DNA of 64,000 bases from Rhizobium redzepovicii (GTDB taxonomy: Bacteria > Pseudomonadota > Alphaproteobacteria > Rhizobiales > Rhizobiaceae). The notes under the pieces were generated by a model. It had not been told where the DNA came from and did not search any database. It worked only from the letters and a program-made list of their open reading frames with translations. Position numbers and translations under genes: made by a program. Shown in pieces: positions 27,606 through 36,384 of the stretch. Within the stretch, counting starts at the first letter, position 1. Each line of letters begins with the position of its first letter. The stretch is from positions 248,001 to 312,000 of the forward strand of contig NZ_JAILYH010000001.1 of the NCBI RefSeq assembly GCF_019793435.1, read 5' to 3'.

Positions 27606-28280
27606 CTAGAGAATGCGGCCGCTCTTCAGCACATGTTCGACGCCGCTATGGACGTGCCGTTTGACCACCTCGGTCGCACCGGCGACGTCACGCTGAATGG
27701 AAAGTTCGAACAACAGCCGGTGGTCGTCGACGACAGGTTTTCCGCGAAAGCTTTCGGCCAGCATATGATAACGGAGAAAGCGGTCGAAGACCGACGACAG
27801 GGTCGCCATCAACGTCTCTGAATTGCAGGCCGAGACAATTGCCTGATGGAACTCCCAATCATATCGAACCCAGTCGACCGTGCGCGAGGTGTCGCCCGCC
27901 AGCAGCTTGCGCTCCGCGGCAGCCAGGCGGTGATGGGCCGCGACGATGCGCCCTTCCCATTCGAGATTTCCCGCAGCGAATGCAAGGCCGATCGCATGCG
28001 TTTCAAGAACGATCCTCAGATCGGCAAGCTCCAGCAGCTCGCGGCGCGAAGCCGGGCTGACTTCGAAACCACGCTGCCCTTCGGCCAGAACAAGGTTCTC
28101 CGTGGTCAGGCGGCTCAGAATTTCGCGCAGCGACGAAATGCCGATGGAGTAGCGCTCCTTTGCCTGCTCCAGCTTGATCTTCGCCCCCGGCGGCAATACC
28201 CCCGAGATGATATCCTCGCGGATCTGCCGGAAAACGACATCGCTTACCGTTTCAGCCGGGTCGTGGATCTGTTTGAGCAT
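27606..28280 (-). CDS. GntR-family (FadR/FCD type) regulator, copy 1
   Basis: A 224-residue regulator. The N-terminal winged helix (VVFRQIREDIISGVLPPGAKIKLEQAKERYSIGISSLREILSRL) is followed by an FCD ligand domain with metal-type residues (DLRIVLETHAIGLAF, YDWEFHQAIVSAC, DDHRLLFELSIQRD). The ATG at 28278-28280 starts at the homologous position of its neighbour; the frame upstream is a shadow. It lies 25 bp from the end of the dehydratase gene, convergently, and 38 bp downstream of its paralogue. Confidence 0.88.
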   Translation of the reverse strand: MLKQIHDPAETVSDVVFRQIREDIISGVLPPGAKIKLEQAKERYSIGISSLREILSRLTTENLVLAEGQRGFEVSPASRRELLELADLRIVLETHAIGLAFAAGNLEWEGRIVAAHHRLAAAERKLLAGDTSRTVDWVRYDWEFHQAIVSACNSETLMATLSSVFDRFLRYHMLAESFRGKPVVDDHRLLFELSIQRDVAGATEVVKRHVHSGVEHVLKSGRIL

Positions 28281-28318
28281 GGCTCTTCCTGATGTTATGG
28301 CCCGGCGAGCATCCGTCG

Positions 28319-28987
28319 TCATTTCAACGTCCCCCGCGCCAAAGCATGCTCGACCCCGCCTTGAATGTGGAAGGCAAGCACCCGCTTGGCGGTCTCCGCA
28401 TCCCGCCGCAAGGCCGCATCCAAAAGCTGTTGATGTTCTTCGGCGGCGACATCGCCCCGGTAGGACAGGGCGACCATCTGATATCTCAGATATTTGTCGA
28501 AGATGACCGAATGGGTCTGCATCAGCAGTTTCGATCCGCAGGCCGAAATCAGCGCCTGGTGGAACTCCCAGTCGTAACGCTTCCAGTCCTCGGCCCTGCT
28601 GGTATCGCCGGATGACATGACCTGCTCCATCCGCGCCAGTTTGTAGTGGGCCGCAACCAGCGGCGCCTCCCATTCCACGTCGCCACGCGCAAGGGACTGC
28701 TCCAAGGCATGGCTCTCGAGGAGCAGTCTCATCGCCGCCGTCTCCTTGAGGTCGGAAACCGACACCGGGGAGACTTCGAACCCCTTCTGTCCTTCGGCAA
28801 CGACAAGCCCTTCGGAGGAGAGCCGGTTCAGCACCTCCCGCAGCGTACTGATGCTGGTCTCGTAGGACTCCTTCAGGCTTTCCAGCTTGAGCTTTTGGGC
28901 GGGCGCCAGCCGCCCGAAAATAATGTCAGCCCGAATGCGCCGGTAACTGCTCTCGGCGATGGTCTCGTTTACGACAGGCTGCAGCAT
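28319..28987 (-). CDS. GntR-family (FadR/FCD type) regulator, copy 2
   Basis: A 222-residue paralogue of the gene at 27606, sharing the same layout: winged helix (SSYRRIRADIIFGRLAPAQKLKLESLKESYETSISTLREVLNRL), then an FCD domain (MRLLLESHALEQSLA, YDWEFHQALISACGSKLLMQT, AEEHQQLLDAALRRD). It is the promoter-proximal member of the tandem pair. A small TATCGC-N6-GCGATA dyad at 29023-29040 lies just upstream and could be an autoregulatory site. Regulation of the shikimate module is inferred from position. Confidence 0.88.
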   Translation of the reverse strand: MLQPVVNETIAESSYRRIRADIIFGRLAPAQKLKLESLKESYETSISTLREVLNRLSSEGLVVAEGQKGFEVSPVSVSDLKETAAMRLLLESHALEQSLARGDVEWEAPLVAAHYKLARMEQVMSSGDTSRAEDWKRYDWEFHQALISACGSKLLMQTHSVIFDKYLRYQMVALSYRGDVAAEEHQQLLDAALRRDAETAKRVLAFHIQGGVEHALARGTLK

Positions 28988-29484
28988 TACCGAATCTCTT
29001 ATATTTTTCGTATCATCAGATATATCGCTTTTCGGCGATAGCGATCAAGGAAACATTCGTGCCGCGGCGTGCACAATTTTCTCAGAGGATGCTATTTTCT
29101 GCCGAGATTGACCCTGGATGTAAATCCGGCCCCGCCGCAGCCGTGCATGCCTTGCCTTTCGGCCGCCTAGAGAGTTTTAGCGCAAGCGGGTGACAGCGGA
29201 ATCAGGGTCGGATGGGCGGCAATTGTTTTTTCGATCGCGCGCAACCATCTAATAGGCATGAATTACGGGAAAATGTCCCCGCCCCAACAGCACGTTTACC
29301 GAAAACCAACCATACTGGGTTGCTTTCCGAGGCGAAAGCCGATTGCTTAGGAAAATCTACTTCTTCTTCCGCTAGCGGTTAGGAGAATGAAAGGGGACAC
29401 AGGCAAACCCGTGGAATTCTGCTGCTTCGCATCGGGATAAACTATGTTTACGATGGCGGTGCGGGAAGGCCGGTTTGAAGAACG
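28988..29484. other. Intergenic region without a supported gene
   Basis: About 500 bp between the GntR gene and the metallo-hydrolase gene, with lower GC than its surroundings. The only structure I note is the TATCGC/GCGATA dyad at 29023-29040. No open frame has a convincing ribosome binding site. Small RNAs cannot be excluded by eye. Confidence 0.5.
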
Positions 29485-30315
29485 ATGACGACAGAACTGT
29501 TTCAGGTAAAATTTTGGGGCGTCCGCGGCAGTATTCCCGTTTCGGGCCCCGAATTCGACCGCTACGGCGGTAACACTTCCTGCATCGAAATTCGCTGCGG
29601 AGAACGCAGGATGATCTTCGACGCCGGCTCCGGCCTGCGCGAGGCGGGGCTGTCGTTGCTCGCCGACGGCGTCAGCGATGTCGACCTGTTCTTCAGCCAC
29701 TGCCACTACGACCACATCATCGGCCTGCCTTTTTTCAAGGCGATCTATTACCCCTCGATCAACGTCAACATCTGGTCCGGCCATCTCGACGGCAAGATGA
29801 GCACGCGTGAGATGGTCGAGCAGTTCATCAGCCCGCCCTGGTTTCCTGTGAAGACCGATATCTGTCAGGCGACGATGAACTTCCGCGACTTCCATCCCGG
29901 CCAGGCGCTGACGCCTCACGAAGGCATCGAGATCAAGACCTTCATGCTCAACCATCCGGGCGGCGCCATCGGCTACCGCATCGAATGGCAGGGCCGGTCG
30001 GTCGCTCTGATCTACGATATCGAGCATATTCCCGGCAGCCACGACCCGGTCACGCTGGAGATGATGAAGGACGCCGATCTCGTCGTCTACGACTGCACCT
30101 ACAATGAAGACGAGATGCAGCGTTTCAAGGGCTTCGGCCATTCGACCTGGCAGCACGGCACCGAGCTGGCAAAGATCGCCGGCGCCAAACGCTTCGCCCT
30201 CTTCCACCACGCCCCCTCGCGCACCGACGAACAGCTGGCGCAGATGGAAGCCCAGGCGCAGGCCGCGTTCCCAGAATCCTTTGCCGCCCGCGACAATCAG
30301 ACCGTGGTGATCTGA
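29485..30315 (+). CDS. Metallo-beta-lactamase-fold hydrolase
   Basis: A 276-residue MBL-fold protein. The zinc motif HCHYDH appears in LFFSHCHYDHIIGLPF (about residue 75), with further metal ligands in MLNHPGGAIGYRI and LIYDIEHIP, and a late histidine in FALFHHAPSRTD. The opening VKFWGVRGSIPVSGPEFDRYGGNTSC is typical of the RNase Z-like/cyclic-phosphodiesterase-like MBL group. The substrate is unknown; nucleotide phosphodiesters are possible. It is monocistronic by spacing. Confidence 0.85.
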   Translation: MTTELFQVKFWGVRGSIPVSGPEFDRYGGNTSCIEIRCGERRMIFDAGSGLREAGLSLLADGVSDVDLFFSHCHYDHIIGLPFFKAIYYPSINVNIWSGHLDGKMSTREMVEQFISPPWFPVKTDICQATMNFRDFHPGQALTPHEGIEIKTFMLNHPGGAIGYRIEWQGRSVALIYDIEHIPGSHDPVTLEMMKDADLVVYDCTYNEDEMQRFKGFGHSTWQHGTELAKIAGAKRFALFHHAPSRTDEQLAQMEAQAQAAFPESFAARDNQTVVI

Positions 30316-30431
30316 CAGGCTGCAGGCCGCTTTCGCCCGCCGCAGTCGGTCGCGCTTGAGCTTGCTACGGAACCGATCCCGAGCCGGACCGTTTTCTCGG
30401 CATCGCAAGATCCTCGAAACGGGTGTCAGCC

Positions 30432-30806
30432 ATGACCGTACTTTCCGGACAATGCCTATGCGGGCAGGTGCGCATCTCTGTTGCCGGCGAACCCAGCCGC
30501 GTTGGGATCTGCCATTGCATGGACTGCAGAAAGGAAAGCGGTTCGGCCTTCACCTTCTATGGGATCTGGCCCGCGGGCCAATTCGAACATGCGGGGGAAA
30601 CCGGCGCGTTCCAAGGCCGGCATTTCTGCACCAGCTGCGGTTCGCGACTGTTTTCCGTCAATGACGAAGAGGCGGAAATCAAGCTTGGCATTCTCTCCGA
30701 AGCGCCGACGCCGCTCGTGCCGCGCTACGAACTCTGGATCAAGCGCCGGGAAGCGTGGCTGCGGCCGGTCGAGGGCGCCGAACAGTTTGAGGAAGACCGA
30801 AAGTGA
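30432..30806 (+). CDS. GFA-family (glutathione-dependent formaldehyde-activating-like) zinc protein
   Basis: A 124-residue CENP-V/GFA domain protein. Zinc-binding cysteines are in SGQCLCGQV, ICHCMDCRKESGSAF and FCTSCGSRLF. The family name comes from Gfa of Paracoccus, but most members have no proven activity on S-hydroxymethylglutathione. The ATG at 30432 is chosen over a GTG nine bases earlier. The stop overlaps the following hydrolase gene by GTGA. Confidence 0.85.
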   Translation: MTVLSGQCLCGQVRISVAGEPSRVGICHCMDCRKESGSAFTFYGIWPAGQFEHAGETGAFQGRHFCTSCGSRLFSVNDEEAEIKLGILSEAPTPLVPRYELWIKRREAWLRPVEGAEQFEEDRK

Positions 30807-31695
30807 GCGCCGCCGGAGACGCTCCGACGGCGGCCCTCGTCCGGCATCGCCGGATCACCGTTGCCGGCGTCGAGACGTTTTATCGCGAAGCCGGAAGACG
30901 CGATGCGCCTGTCTTGCTGCTGCCGCATGGATATCCCTGCTCCTCCTATGAATTCCGCAATCTCATGCCGCGCCTGGCTGACCGCTGGCGGTTGATTGCG
31001 CCGGACTTCCCCGGTGCCGGCTATAGCGGCACGCCCGACGATTTCGACTACAGCTTCGATGGCTACGCCGCCTGGCTGGAAGCTTTCGTCGACGTGCTGG
31101 AGATCGACCGCTTCGCCCTTTACCTCCACGTTTCGGCTCGCCCATCGGTGCGCGACTGGCCATCAAAGATCCCAGGCGCATCGTGGCGCTGATCATCCAG
31201 AACGGCGATATTCCCTACGAGGATGCGCTCGGGCCGAAATATGCGGATATCGAGGCGACGTGGTCGCTGCCGCGATCGGAGATGAGGAAGGTGCTGGCCG
31301 AGGCGATCAGCAAGGAGACCTTCAAGGAGGAATTCCTCAACGACCTGCCGCCGCCTCTGGCCGCCGCCATCCCGCCGGATCTCTGGACGCTGCACTGGTC
31401 GCTGATGACGCCGCGGCGCAAGGAAATCGCCATCGACCTGATCGCCGGGCTGAAAGAGAACCGGGCGTGGTTTCCGCAGCATCGGACATACCTCAGGGAA
31501 AACCGGCCTCCGGCCTTGATCGTCTGGGGTCCCAACGACCACTACATGCCGGAACAATCGGCGCGCGCCTATCTCCACGATCTGCCGGATGCGGAACTGC
31601 ATCTGCTCGGCGGCGGACACTGGCTGCTCGAGACGCATCTCGATGAAGTCACCGCACTGATGCGAGATTTTCTCGGGCGCGTTCACTCCAGGTGA
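30803..31695 (+). pseudogene. Alpha/beta hydrolase (epoxide-hydrolase-like) with a one-base frameshift
   Basis: Two overlapping frames together make one hydrolase of about 296 residues. The first (30803-31192) supplies the cap-side N-terminus with LLLPHGYPCSSYEFRNL and LIAPDFPGAGYSG. The second covers the rest, from SPIGARLAIKDPRRIVALI through VWGPNDHYMP (acid) and LGGGHWLLETHLDE (His). The shift lies at 31130-31131, where TACCTCCACG|TTTCGGC lacks one base compared with the expected H-D-F-G-S-P; restoring an A would supply the nucleophile Asp. Either a true inactivating deletion or a sequencing error; the rest of both frames looks undecayed. Confidence 0.8.
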
Positions 31696-31728
31696 TCGGC
31701 CAACTGATCGGCCATCGACCGGCAAGCC

Positions 31729-32481
31729 TCACGGCTTGAGAAGTGCCGATGCCGCCGACCAGTGGACGGCGGGATGCCGTCCCGTTGCGGCAAACAAGGC
31801 CGACAGGAAATCCCAGGCGGCGGCGTCGTGCACCAGATGGTGGGTGAGCACGCCGATCGGTTCGTCGCTGCCGGCAAACCGGTCGCGCAATTCCGCCACC
31901 AACTCGGCCACCAGCTCCGCCTCGCTCCGTCCGCCGCGGGTGCCGTGCCAGTCGATGATGTCGACATGGGTGTTGAGAAGCGGTATCGGCCCGCCCTGCC
32001 TTGCCCGCCCATAGACCGAAAGCGCTGCGAAGCCGAGATCCGGCAGCGCCGGGATGAGGGTGGCGTCGATCCGGTTCCAGGGCGGCACCAGCACCGGCAG
32101 GAAACGGGCCGGATGGAGCCGCTGCAGCAGCCGGAACCCGTCACCCAGCTCGCCGAGCACAATCTCCGCCGGCCGGTCACTGCCAAGCTCCTGCTTCTTC
32201 CGCTCCGGCCCCGCATGGTTGCTATGCGACCAGCCATGCACGGCAACCGTCACGCCGGCCTCTGCCGCCAGCCGCGCCGCCAATGGCTCGCCCGTCAGGC
32301 CAGGAATGACGGCCAGCGTCGGGGGCACCTTGCTTTCGCCGGTTAACGCCAGCAGCCTCTCCAGATCAGGCGTCGGCTCGATCGCATCGTCGTCGCGCAG
32401 CCACAAGCGGGCCACACGGCCGGCGGCCTGCCAGCGGTCGAGCTCACGGCGCAGCGGCTCCCAGCTCGTCATGTCGGTCAT
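31729..32481 (-). CDS. Polysaccharide-deacetylase-like protein
   Basis: A 250-residue protein of the NodB/polysaccharide deacetylase-like superfamily. WLRDDDAIEPTPDLERLL carries the conserved Asp pair near residue 30, VAVHGWSHSNH the histidine pair, and LVPPWNRID the catalytic-loop motif. There is no signal peptide, so it may act in the cytoplasm on a carrier-linked or nucleotide-linked sugar. It overlaps the glycosyltransferase upstream by four bases (ATGA) and is presumably its functional partner. Confidence 0.82.
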   Translation of the reverse strand: MTDMTSWEPLRRELDRWQAAGRVARLWLRDDDAIEPTPDLERLLALTGESKVPPTLAVIPGLTGEPLAARLAAEAGVTVAVHGWSHSNHAGPERKKQELGSDRPAEIVLGELGDGFRLLQRLHPARFLPVLVPPWNRIDATLIPALPDLGFAALSVYGRARQGGPIPLLNTHVDIIDWHGTRGGRSEAELVAELVAELRDRFAGSDEPIGVLTHHLVHDAAAWDFLSALFAATGRHPAVHWSAASALLKP

Positions 32482-33572
32482 CGCCTTACTCCTGTTGCCG
32501 CATTGGCTCGCAAAATTCCGTCCAGCCGCTCGGCCGCCATCGCCAGCGAGCGCTGGCCGAGCACGAAGCGGCGCGCCGCCTGGCCCATGGCGTCGCGCCT
32601 CTCCCCATCGTCCAGCAGGGCAGCCACGGCCGCGGCATAGGCGGCGACATCACCATCCGGCGTCAGCAGGCCGGTCACCCCCGCTTCGACCACGGCGGGC
32701 ACCCCCGCCGTCTCCTGCGCGACGACGGGCAGGCCGGCGGCCTGGGCTTCCAGATAGGCAAGGCCGTAAGCCTCGCCGCAGCCCGGCCAGACATAGATGC
32801 CGCCGCGCCCGAGCAGACCGGCGATTTCGGCCGCATCCCGCTCGCCCAGCCATTCGATGCGGCGGGCGGGAAAGGCGGAAAACAGCGCCTCCACCTCGTG
32901 CCGCATCGGGCCATCGCCGATGACGGCAAGCGTCCAGGGCCGGTCTTCGATCAGCCGCAACGCTTTTGCCAGCATGGCATAACTTGCCATCTTGTCGCCG
33001 GCCCGCATCATCGCCACCGTCATCAGCCGCAGCGGATCGGGGGCCGGCGACACCCTCTCGAACAGCGCCGTGTCGATGAAGGGTTTCAGGCCGGCAAGCC
33101 GCGCCTGCGGAAAGGCGGCCGAAAGGCCCGCCTGGTCGCGTTCGGTGAAGCTGATACTGACGGCCGCCTGCAGGATCGCCTCGCCCACGCGTTTCTGCAC
33201 GCCTGCCCAGCCGGTGCTATCGCGTTTCGCCGCATAGGACGCCTCGGCTGTGACATAGGGGATGGCGAATTCGGCGGAGATCACCGGCCCGAACGGGTCG
33301 GGCGATTTGTAATACGGGTGATAGCAGAACCAGAGTTCGGGTCGCGGCGTGGATGTCCATTTTTGCCGCAGCCGCTGCAGTTCGGCACCGATCGCCGGTT
33401 CGAGGTCGGCTGCCGCTTCCGGTGTCGCGGCATGGGTGCGGAATTCGGAGACGACCTCGACCTCGTGCCCGGCCATTTCAAGCGCCCGGATCAGCAGCCG
33501 CGCCATCAGCCGGTCGCCCGACGGCACCGGATGGTTCGGCGATTTCATCGGCGCGTAAAAAGCCACCCGCAT
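32478..33572 (-). CDS. Glycosyltransferase, GT4 type
   Basis: A 364-residue GT-B fold enzyme. The N-terminus (MRVAFYAPMKSPNHPVPSGDRLMARLL) holds the GT4 glycine-rich start, and the donor site is seen in GEAYGLAYLEAQAAGLPVVA with the two glutamates of the E-x7-E motif near residue 270. The ATG at 33570-33572 has GAGGG six bases upstream; a TTG two codons earlier is less likely. It is cotranscribed with the deacetylase and divergent from the cyclase at 33753. Acceptor and donor are unknown. Confidence 0.88.
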   Translation of the reverse strand: MRVAFYAPMKSPNHPVPSGDRLMARLLIRALEMAGHEVEVVSEFRTHAATPEAAADLEPAIGAELQRLRQKWTSTPRPELWFCYHPYYKSPDPFGPVISAEFAIPYVTAEASYAAKRDSTGWAGVQKRVGEAILQAAVSISFTERDQAGLSAAFPQARLAGLKPFIDTALFERVSPAPDPLRLMTVAMMRAGDKMASYAMLAKALRLIEDRPWTLAVIGDGPMRHEVEALFSAFPARRIEWLGERDAAEIAGLLGRGGIYVWPGCGEAYGLAYLEAQAAGLPVVAQETAGVPAVVEAGVTGLLTPDGDVAAYAAAVAALLDDGERRDAMGQAARRFVLGQRSLAMAAERLDGILRANAATGVRR

Positions 33573-33752
33573 GCACAACCCTCATATGAAGACACAGTGT
33601 TTCCGGCCGTCATGCCCGGTGGCGAAACTCCGCTATTGTCCATTTCCCTAAAACTTGCGCATAAACAGATGGAATGTGATCGCGATGGAAGCAATTCCGC
33701 CTCTTTCTCAATCTCTATGAGCCTGCGGTTGCATCGACAAGAACGGGAATGA

Positions 33753-35471
33753 ATGACGACGGTCTCGGCCACAGGGATTTTTTCGGAGCGTATGATCAGA
33801 AGGGCGAGGCTCGGTTCCGGCCTGGTCATTTTCATCTTCGTCTTGCTGCACCTGTCGAACCATGCGATCGGCCTGATTTCCGTCTCCGCCGCCGATAAGG
33901 CTGCCCGCCTGTTCATGGCGATCTGGCGCAATCCTGTCGGGACGACCATCTTCTATTCGTCGGTTCTGATCCATATAGCGCTGGTGCTGCGCGCCATCTA
34001 TATGCGCCGCAGCCTCGTCATGCCAAAGGGCGAGATGGCGCAGATCGTGCTCGGTCTGCTGATCCCGCTGCTTCTCATAGATCATGTCATCGGCACGCGC
34101 ATCGCCCACGAGCTCTACGGTTATATTGATGATTACGAGACGGTCGTCGGCTCGCTGTGGATCCGGGCGCCGGCAAACGGCCTCCGGCAGGCGTTCGGTC
34201 TCCTCGCCGTCTGGATCCATGGCTGCATCGGCCTGCATTTCTGGCTGCGCTACCGCCCCTGGTACGCCGGCCTGGCGCCGCTGCTGCTGGCGCTGGCAAT
34301 CCTCGTGCCGGTGCTCTCGCTGCTCGGTTTCGTTGAAATGGGTCGCACGCTGGCCGACCCCTCCTATCAGCAGGCGGTCGCCAACAGCCCCTATAAGGCG
34401 ACGGTCAACACCCGTTACGCCTCGAACCCGGAGGTTCTCCGCCAGGTCTCGACGATCCGCGCCGGGCTTTACGGCGCTTTCTCAGCCGCGCTGCTGATCG
34501 TCGTCGCAGCCCGCGCCCGGCGCAGGCTGAAGGAGGCCCTCGACCAGGTGGCCGTGCATTATCCGGGCGGCGAGGTGATCCGTGTGCCGCGCGGGTTCTC
34601 GGTGCTGGAGGCAAGCCGGCTCGGCGGCCTGCCGCATTATTCCGTCTGCGGCGGCAAGGGCCAGTGTTCCACCTGCCGGGTGCAGATCCTCGGCGACTAC
34701 GAGCACCTGCCGGTCCCCGACAAGATGGAAAAGACGACGCTGAGGCGCATCAATGCCGGCCCGGACGTGCGGCTTGCCTGCCAGCTTCGCCCGAACCGCG
34801 ATGTCGCGGTCGCGCCGCTGCTCGTGCCGGCGCTCGAAGCCGCCCTTCCCGCCAACAGCCAGGAGACCAGCCCGGGGCGCGAACGTGAGATCGCCGTGCT
34901 CTTCGTTGACATCCGCCATTTCACCACGCTGACGGAAACGCGCCTGCCCTTCGACGTCGTCTTCCTGTTGAACCGCTATTTCGCCATCATCGGCAAGGCG
35001 GTGGAGCAGGCGGGCGGGCGGCTCGACAAGTTCATCGGCGACGGCGCCATGGCGCTATTCGGCCTCAACACCGCGCCTGAGGAAGCCTGCCGCCAAGCGC
35101 TCAAGGCGGCTGCCGCGATCGTCGCCGAGATCGAGAAGCTCGCCGCCGAACTGGCCGAGGAACTGGCGCTGCCGCTGCGCATCGCGATCGGCATCCACAC
35201 CGGCCCGGCCGTCGTCGGTACGATGGGCTATGGCCGGGTGCGCAGCATGACGGCGATCGGCGATACCGTGAACGTCGCGAGCCGGCTGGAAAGTGCGGCC
35301 AAGGAATTCGAAGCGGCGATCGTCATCTCCGAACCGGTGGCGAGCCTCTCCGGCGCCGATCTTTCGGGCATCGAAAGCCGTGAAATCAGCGTGCGCGGCC
35401 GCGCCCTGCCCTTGAAAGTCTATGTCATTCCGAGAGAGAAAGCGGCAGAACCGCTCGAAGGAAAAGACTGA
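33753..35471 (+). CDS. Membrane-bound class III adenylate cyclase with 2Fe-2S ferredoxin domain
   Basis: A 572-residue three-part protein. Residues about 15-265 contain six hydrophobic helices with histidines at helix ends (LLHLSNHAIG, SVLIHIALVL, WIHGCIGLHFWL), suggesting a b-haem site like the membrane anchors of succinate dehydrogenase. Residues about 270-360 form a plant-type ferredoxin domain with C-x5-C-x2-C (SVCGGKGQCSTCRV) and a fourth Cys in VRLACQ. Residues about 375-560 are a class III cyclase with VLFVDIRHFTTL (metal Asp), GDGAMALFG (second Asp) and GDTVNVASRLE. The design implies redox-controlled cAMP synthesis. A related haem-containing cyclase, CyaC, is known in Sinorhizobium; identity with it is not claimed. 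Confidence 0.9.
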   Translation: MTTVSATGIFSERMIRRARLGSGLVIFIFVLLHLSNHAIGLISVSAADKAARLFMAIWRNPVGTTIFYSSVLIHIALVLRAIYMRRSLVMPKGEMAQIVLGLLIPLLLIDHVIGTRIAHELYGYIDDYETVVGSLWIRAPANGLRQAFGLLAVWIHGCIGLHFWLRYRPWYAGLAPLLLALAILVPVLSLLGFVEMGRTLADPSYQQAVANSPYKATVNTRYASNPEVLRQVSTIRAGLYGAFSAALLIVVAARARRRLKEALDQVAVHYPGGEVIRVPRGFSVLEASRLGGLPHYSVCGGKGQCSTCRVQILGDYEHLPVPDKMEKTTLRRINAGPDVRLACQLRPNRDVAVAPLLVPALEAALPANSQETSPGREREIAVLFVDIRHFTTLTETRLPFDVVFLLNRYFAIIGKAVEQAGGRLDKFIGDGAMALFGLNTAPEEACRQALKAAAAIVAEIEKLAAELAEELALPLRIAIGIHTGPAVVGTMGYGRVRSMTAIGDTVNVASRLESAAKEFEAAIVISEPVASLSGADLSGIESREISVRGRALPLKVYVIPREKAAEPLEGKD

Positions 35472-36349
35472 TGCCCGGCAAGCCCTGGCTCACCGCCAAA
35501 TATTGGAGCCGCCGGCTGCGCAAGGCGCGCAATGCCTCGGCCTCGCGCTTCTTCGGCACTCGCTTCGGCCGCCGCCTGCTGATAGAAAATATCGGCCCGC
35601 GCGTCGTCTCGATGACGGTCGACGCCGGCGATCATCTGATGACCTTTTCGCCTTCGGATTATATCGGCCGCAAGGTCTTTCGAAAGGGTCATTTCGAGCG
35701 CGACGCGGTCGACCGGCTGATCGTCATCCTGCGCGAGCGCGGTCTCCTCAGAAAGGATGCGACGCTGCTCGAGATCGGCGGCAATATCGGCACCCAGACC
35801 GTCTATTTCGCCTTGAGCGGTACCTACGCCCGGATCGTCAGCATCGAGCCCGACCCGCGCAATTTCCCGCTGCTTGAACTCAACATCCGCCAGAACCGGC
35901 TGACGGAAAAGGTCCATCTCGTCAATTGCGCCGCCGGCGAGAGCGAAGGCGAGATCGACTTCTTCCTCAACCGCAACAATCACGGCAAGAGCAGCGCCAT
36001 CCGCCAGAGCCCGACCGACAGGAAGATTAGCGTGCCGGTGAAGCCGGTGTCCGAAATCCTCGCCGGCCTGTCGATCGACCCTGGAGCAATCGGCCTCGTC
36101 TGGATGGATATCGAAGGCTACGAGCCGATCGCCTGCCGCTCTATGCAGCCCCTGCTTGGCCGCCGCGTGCCGCTCCATATGGAATTCACCCCGCTCTTCT
36201 ACGGAGCCGAAGGAACAAGAGCCTTCATCTCCATGCTCGCCGGCTACTACGAGGACTGCCTCGTCCTCTTCGAGGACCGCGAGGAGGAGATGAAGGTGCG
36301 GGATCTGCCGGGGGAATTCGATCAGTATAACGTGCTGTTTCTGCCGTAG
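35471..36349 (+). CDS. FkbM-family methyltransferase
   Basis: A 292-residue SAM-dependent methyltransferase. LLEIGGNIGTQTVYFALSG (about residue 100) is motif I, IVSIEPDPRNFPLLELNI the acidic motif II, and VWMDIEGYEPIACRSM the FkbM signature. Its ATG shares the A of the cyclase stop (TGATG), so translation is coupled to the redox cyclase. FkbM proteins O-methylate sugars or small molecules; the target here is unknown. Confidence 0.87.
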   Translation: MPGKPWLTAKYWSRRLRKARNASASRFFGTRFGRRLLIENIGPRVVSMTVDAGDHLMTFSPSDYIGRKVFRKGHFERDAVDRLIVILRERGLLRKDATLLEIGGNIGTQTVYFALSGTYARIVSIEPDPRNFPLLELNIRQNRLTEKVHLVNCAAGESEGEIDFFLNRNNHGKSSAIRQSPTDRKISVPVKPVSEILAGLSIDPGAIGLVWMDIEGYEPIACRSMQPLLGRRVPLHMEFTPLFYGAEGTRAFISMLAGYYEDCLVLFEDREEEMKVRDLPGEFDQYNVLFLP

Positions 36350-36384
36350 AGACGGCTGCGGAGCCATCCTCTGCGCGCCATGCT

